A DNA stretch of 64,000 bases from assembly GCF_900107765.1 (NCBI RefSeq), contig NZ_FNQY01000011.1:1-64000 (forward strand), given 5' to 3'. The notes under the pieces are model-generated. The model did not search any database, was not told where the DNA came from, and saw only the letters and a program-made list of their open reading frames with translations. This document shows, piece by piece, positions 62,347 to 64,000 of the stretch; the first letter of the stretch is position 1, and each line of letters starts with the position of its first letter. The DNA is from Arachidicoccus rhizosphaerae. GTDB taxonomy: Bacteria > Bacteroidota > Bacteroidia > Chitinophagales > Chitinophagaceae. The translations under genes were made by a program, and so were the position numbers.

Positions 62347-62982
62347 ATGGAAATCATCAGAAAAGTCTTGCAAAACAATAAGGATTGGGCAGAAAAGGTC
62401 GCCCAAAGTGACCCGGAGTTTTTTAAGGACCTGGCAAAAGTGCAGAATCCGGAAATCCTCTGGATTGGCTGCAGCGATTCCAGAGTCCCGGCAGACCGGA
62501 TTACAGGCACCATCCCGGGAGAGATCTTTGTACACCGTAATATTGCCAATCTCGTCATTCACACGGATGTCAACTTTTTAAGTGTGCTGGATTATGCAGT
62601 CAGGCATCTGCATGTAAGGCACGTAGTGGTTTGCGGTCATTACGGCTGCGGCGGCGTGGGAGCCGCGCTCTCCAATCATAACGTTGACCTGGTGCTTAAT
62701 ATGTGGCTTCGCCAGATAAAGGATGTGTACATGCTGTATGAACAGGAGCTCAGCGCCATCACGGATCCCACACAAAAGGCCAACAGGCTGGTTGAACTCA
62801 ATGTCATTGAACAGGTAAAACACCTGGCCAAGACCTCCATTATCCAAAGAGCCTGGAAACATGAACAAATTCCTCATTTGCATGGCTGGGTATACGGACT
62901 GGATAACGGTAAAATAAATACGATCTGCGAGATGCATCCCGGCGAAGCGCTGGATCCCATCTACCAATATGACGACCTGTAA
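62347..62982 (+). CDS. can: Beta-class carbonic anhydrase
   Basis: This enzyme interconverts CO2 and bicarbonate, supplying bicarbonate to carboxylases. The 211-residue product shows the beta-class zinc ligands C42 (CSDSRVPAD), H98 and C101 (HYGCGG), plus the catalytic dyad D44-R46. The C-terminal GWVYGLDNGKI segment is typical. It stands alone between the fabG terminator and its own terminator. A leader of about 25 bp remains between the terminator and ATG, so its promoter probably overlaps the fabG end region. Confidence 0.95.
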   Translation: MEIIRKVLQNNKDWAEKVAQSDPEFFKDLAKVQNPEILWIGCSDSRVPADRITGTIPGEIFVHRNIANLVIHTDVNFLSVLDYAVRHLHVRHVVVCGHYGCGGVGAALSNHNVDLVLNMWLRQIKDVYMLYEQELSAITDPTQKANRLVELNVIEQVKHLAKTSIIQRAWKHEQIPHLHGWVYGLDNGKINTICEMHPGEALDPIYQYDDL

Positions 62983-63007
62983 TTCCTGATGGCATTTTTA
63001 AAATAAC

Positions 63008-63067
63008 AGTCCCCCTGCGCTGCCTATACATGCATGAGTATGATAGACAGGTAGAGGGACTTTTTTT
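63008..63067 (+). terminator. Terminator of the carbonic anhydrase gene
   Basis: Two stem parts (AGTCCC/GGGACT outside, CCTG/CAGG inside) span 63008-63061 and are followed by TTTTTTT (63061-63067). Confidence 0.65.
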
Positions 63068-63121
63068 GCCCTACATGCTCTTTTGCTGTCCTATGTGACC
63101 CTCTTTTATTTTGGTCACCCC

Positions 63122-63688
63122 TTAATACAATGGTGTCTGCGGTTCAGCCATATAGGTTTCCACCCAATGCATAAAATCGGAGAATGGGCCATGCATTTTA
63201 TTGGTGGCATCATCCAGCGTTGTATTATGCAGTAAGGACCCAACCTGTAACTCCGCAGGCAGCCTGGTTAATATAGCCATGCGCTGACTGGTCATATAAG
63301 ACTTGACTTCTTTGCCTGTCGCATTAGCGCCAATGGCGCTTTTAATTTCCAGTACTGCTTTTTGGGCGACGGCATATAAATGCTGCCGTATGACACTGGT
63401 CGCACACTTGGTATAATCAGCAATTCTTTTTTCCAGTTTTACCGGATACTTATGAAAAATAATCTCCAGCCAGGTCCTGTTCATTTTAGGCATTAAGAGC
63501 TTACCCGCATCCTGTTCTTCTCTGGTAAACTGGTAAATGCCGGCAAGCACAGAACTTACACAGGCCTGATCCAGTTTTTCCGGATGGAATGCATGATCTG
63601 AAGATTCACTGACCTGATGATTGGGGTTTTCTTTTTCCAGCCTGGCAAATGCCAGGTGGCGCTGTACGGATTCAATGAGATTTGCCAT
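63122..63688 (-). CDS. Conserved-looking protein of unknown function
   Basis: A 188-residue soluble protein that I cannot assign to a family. It begins MANLIESVQRHLAFARLEKENP; I chose ATG 63688 over 63736, since the first 16 residues of the longer frame are not typical of a start. It has a helix-rich composition, with a long middle part SVLAGIYQFTREEQDAGKLL and MNRTWLEIIF, then KRIADYTKCATSVIRQHLYAV. No catalytic motif or membrane segment is present. It lies between two convergent/tail genes and is probably transcribed alone. Confidence 0.65.
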   Translation of the reverse strand: MANLIESVQRHLAFARLEKENPNHQVSESSDHAFHPEKLDQACVSSVLAGIYQFTREEQDAGKLLMPKMNRTWLEIIFHKYPVKLEKRIADYTKCATSVIRQHLYAVAQKAVLEIKSAIGANATGKEVKSYMTSQRMAILTRLPAELQVGSLLHNTTLDDATNKMHGPFSDFMHWVETYMAEPQTPLY

Positions 63689-63857
63689 AACATCTAGATT
63701 TAGCGTGAGAGCAAAATCGCTACTGTGAAAATACAATTTTCATAAGAAGCCGGGTGTTAACGGAGCGCCAAAACCTAACAATAGATAGTTTTTAACAGGA
63801 CACAAACAATGGAATATTGTATATTGATTGTCAACAATTTAAAACACACACGCTTCT

Positions 63858-64000
63858 TTAAACGCCTGCTTTTTCAATGGAAAGGAGGATTTTGTCACAA
63901 ACTTCTTCCAGCTGTTTTTCCGTGATAATCAAAGGCGGCCCGATTCTTAAGCCGGCAGGGTTAAATAAGAACCAGTCTGCTATTAAACCTGCCTGAATAC
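63858..64000 (-). CDS. C-terminal end of a class III aminotransferase (partial)
   Basis: Only the last about 47 residues are in the window; the gene continues beyond 64000. The minus-strand frame reads GLIADWFLFNPAGLRIGPPLI followed by ITEKQLEEVCDKILLSIEKA and ends at 63858-63860. This is the characteristic ending of PLP-dependent aspartate/ornithine/acetylornithine aminotransferases (class III; the ...RIAPPLIIT... segment). Which substrate it uses cannot be told from this fragment. Confidence 0.75.
   Translation of the reverse strand, partial: IQAGLIADWFLFNPAGLRIGPPLIITEKQLEEVCDKILLSIEKAGV

Noticed and set aside
1-64000. CRISPR arrays, insertion sequences with transposase genes, prophage, rRNA
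   Set aside because: I found no regularly spaced repeats, no transposase or integrase, no phage structural genes and no rRNA in the window.

Overview
The window looks like chromosomal DNA of a Bacteroidota bacterium, most likely Chitinophagales/Chitinophagaceae-like (phylum confident, family tentative). It carries the gldK-gldL-gldM-gldN core of the type IX secretion system, GLPGLI/WG-repeat and DUF4476 proteins, and several promoters of the Bacteroidota form TTTG-N19-TAnnTTTG. Ribosomal RNA is absent. One tRNA, tRNA-Leu(CAA), is present.

Layout. 0-13.5 kb: housekeeping and metabolic genes (truA, a DUF4476 protein, upp, anmK, a Gfo/Idh/MocA oxidoreductase, an SDR with an AraC-type regulator, a metallo-hydrolase, a secreted GH84 beta-N-acetylglucosaminidase, moaD, moaE, a DUF7009-like protein and a TPR protein). 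13.5-20.3 kb (minus strand): a nearly gapless molybdenum-cofactor operon moaA-moeA-moaC-mobA-moeB(rhodanese), followed by a DyP-type peroxidase with a C-terminal encapsulation peptide, its encapsulin shell, and a small DUF2945-like protein. 20.6-29.1 kb: mostly envelope or secreted proteins of unclear role, in visibly AT-richer DNA from about 26.7 kb.

29.2-32.2 kb is a graveyard of a polymorphic toxin locus. The 3' end of an RHS core (several frameshifts) is joined directly to a truncated dinB. It is followed by at least four toxin tips in series: a truncated core-linked tip, an AHH-like nuclease pseudogene, an RVFGG-type toxin pseudogene and an HYD1-like remnant. Two of them are still followed by overlapping, intact immunity-like genes. 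A 129-bp direct repeat, about 93% identical, flanks one tip/immunity unit, the arrangement expected if tips are exchanged by homologous recombination.

32.2-38.9 kb is a DNA-damage mutagenesis locus: an XRE/S24 regulator, a pyrimidine-dimer glycosylase-like gene and broken dinB on the minus strand, diverging from imuA-imuB-dnaE2 on the plus strand. A perfect 15-bp palindrome between them is a candidate operator. 39.2-43 kb: tRNA-Leu, tRNA methyltransferase, gatC with an ABC ATPase, a cobalamin adenosyltransferase, lolD and a DUF2795 protein. 43.2-48.8 kb: the T9SS/gliding operon gldK-L-M-N plus an outer-membrane barrel gene, ended by a 51-bp perfect hairpin. 48.8-58.9 kb: mostly minus-strand genes including adenine deaminase, trmD, a subclass B1 metallo-beta-lactamase with all zinc ligands, an M20 dipeptidase, a CDF transporter and an LptF/G permease. 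59.5-64 kb: a GH3-family protein, fabG, a beta-carbonic anhydrase, an unknown protein and the end of a class III aminotransferase.

The most interesting points are the decoded toxin-tip array with its direct repeats, the dinB/RHS fusion that removes Pol IV from an otherwise complete mutasome locus, and the encapsulin-DyP pair attached to the molybdopterin operon.
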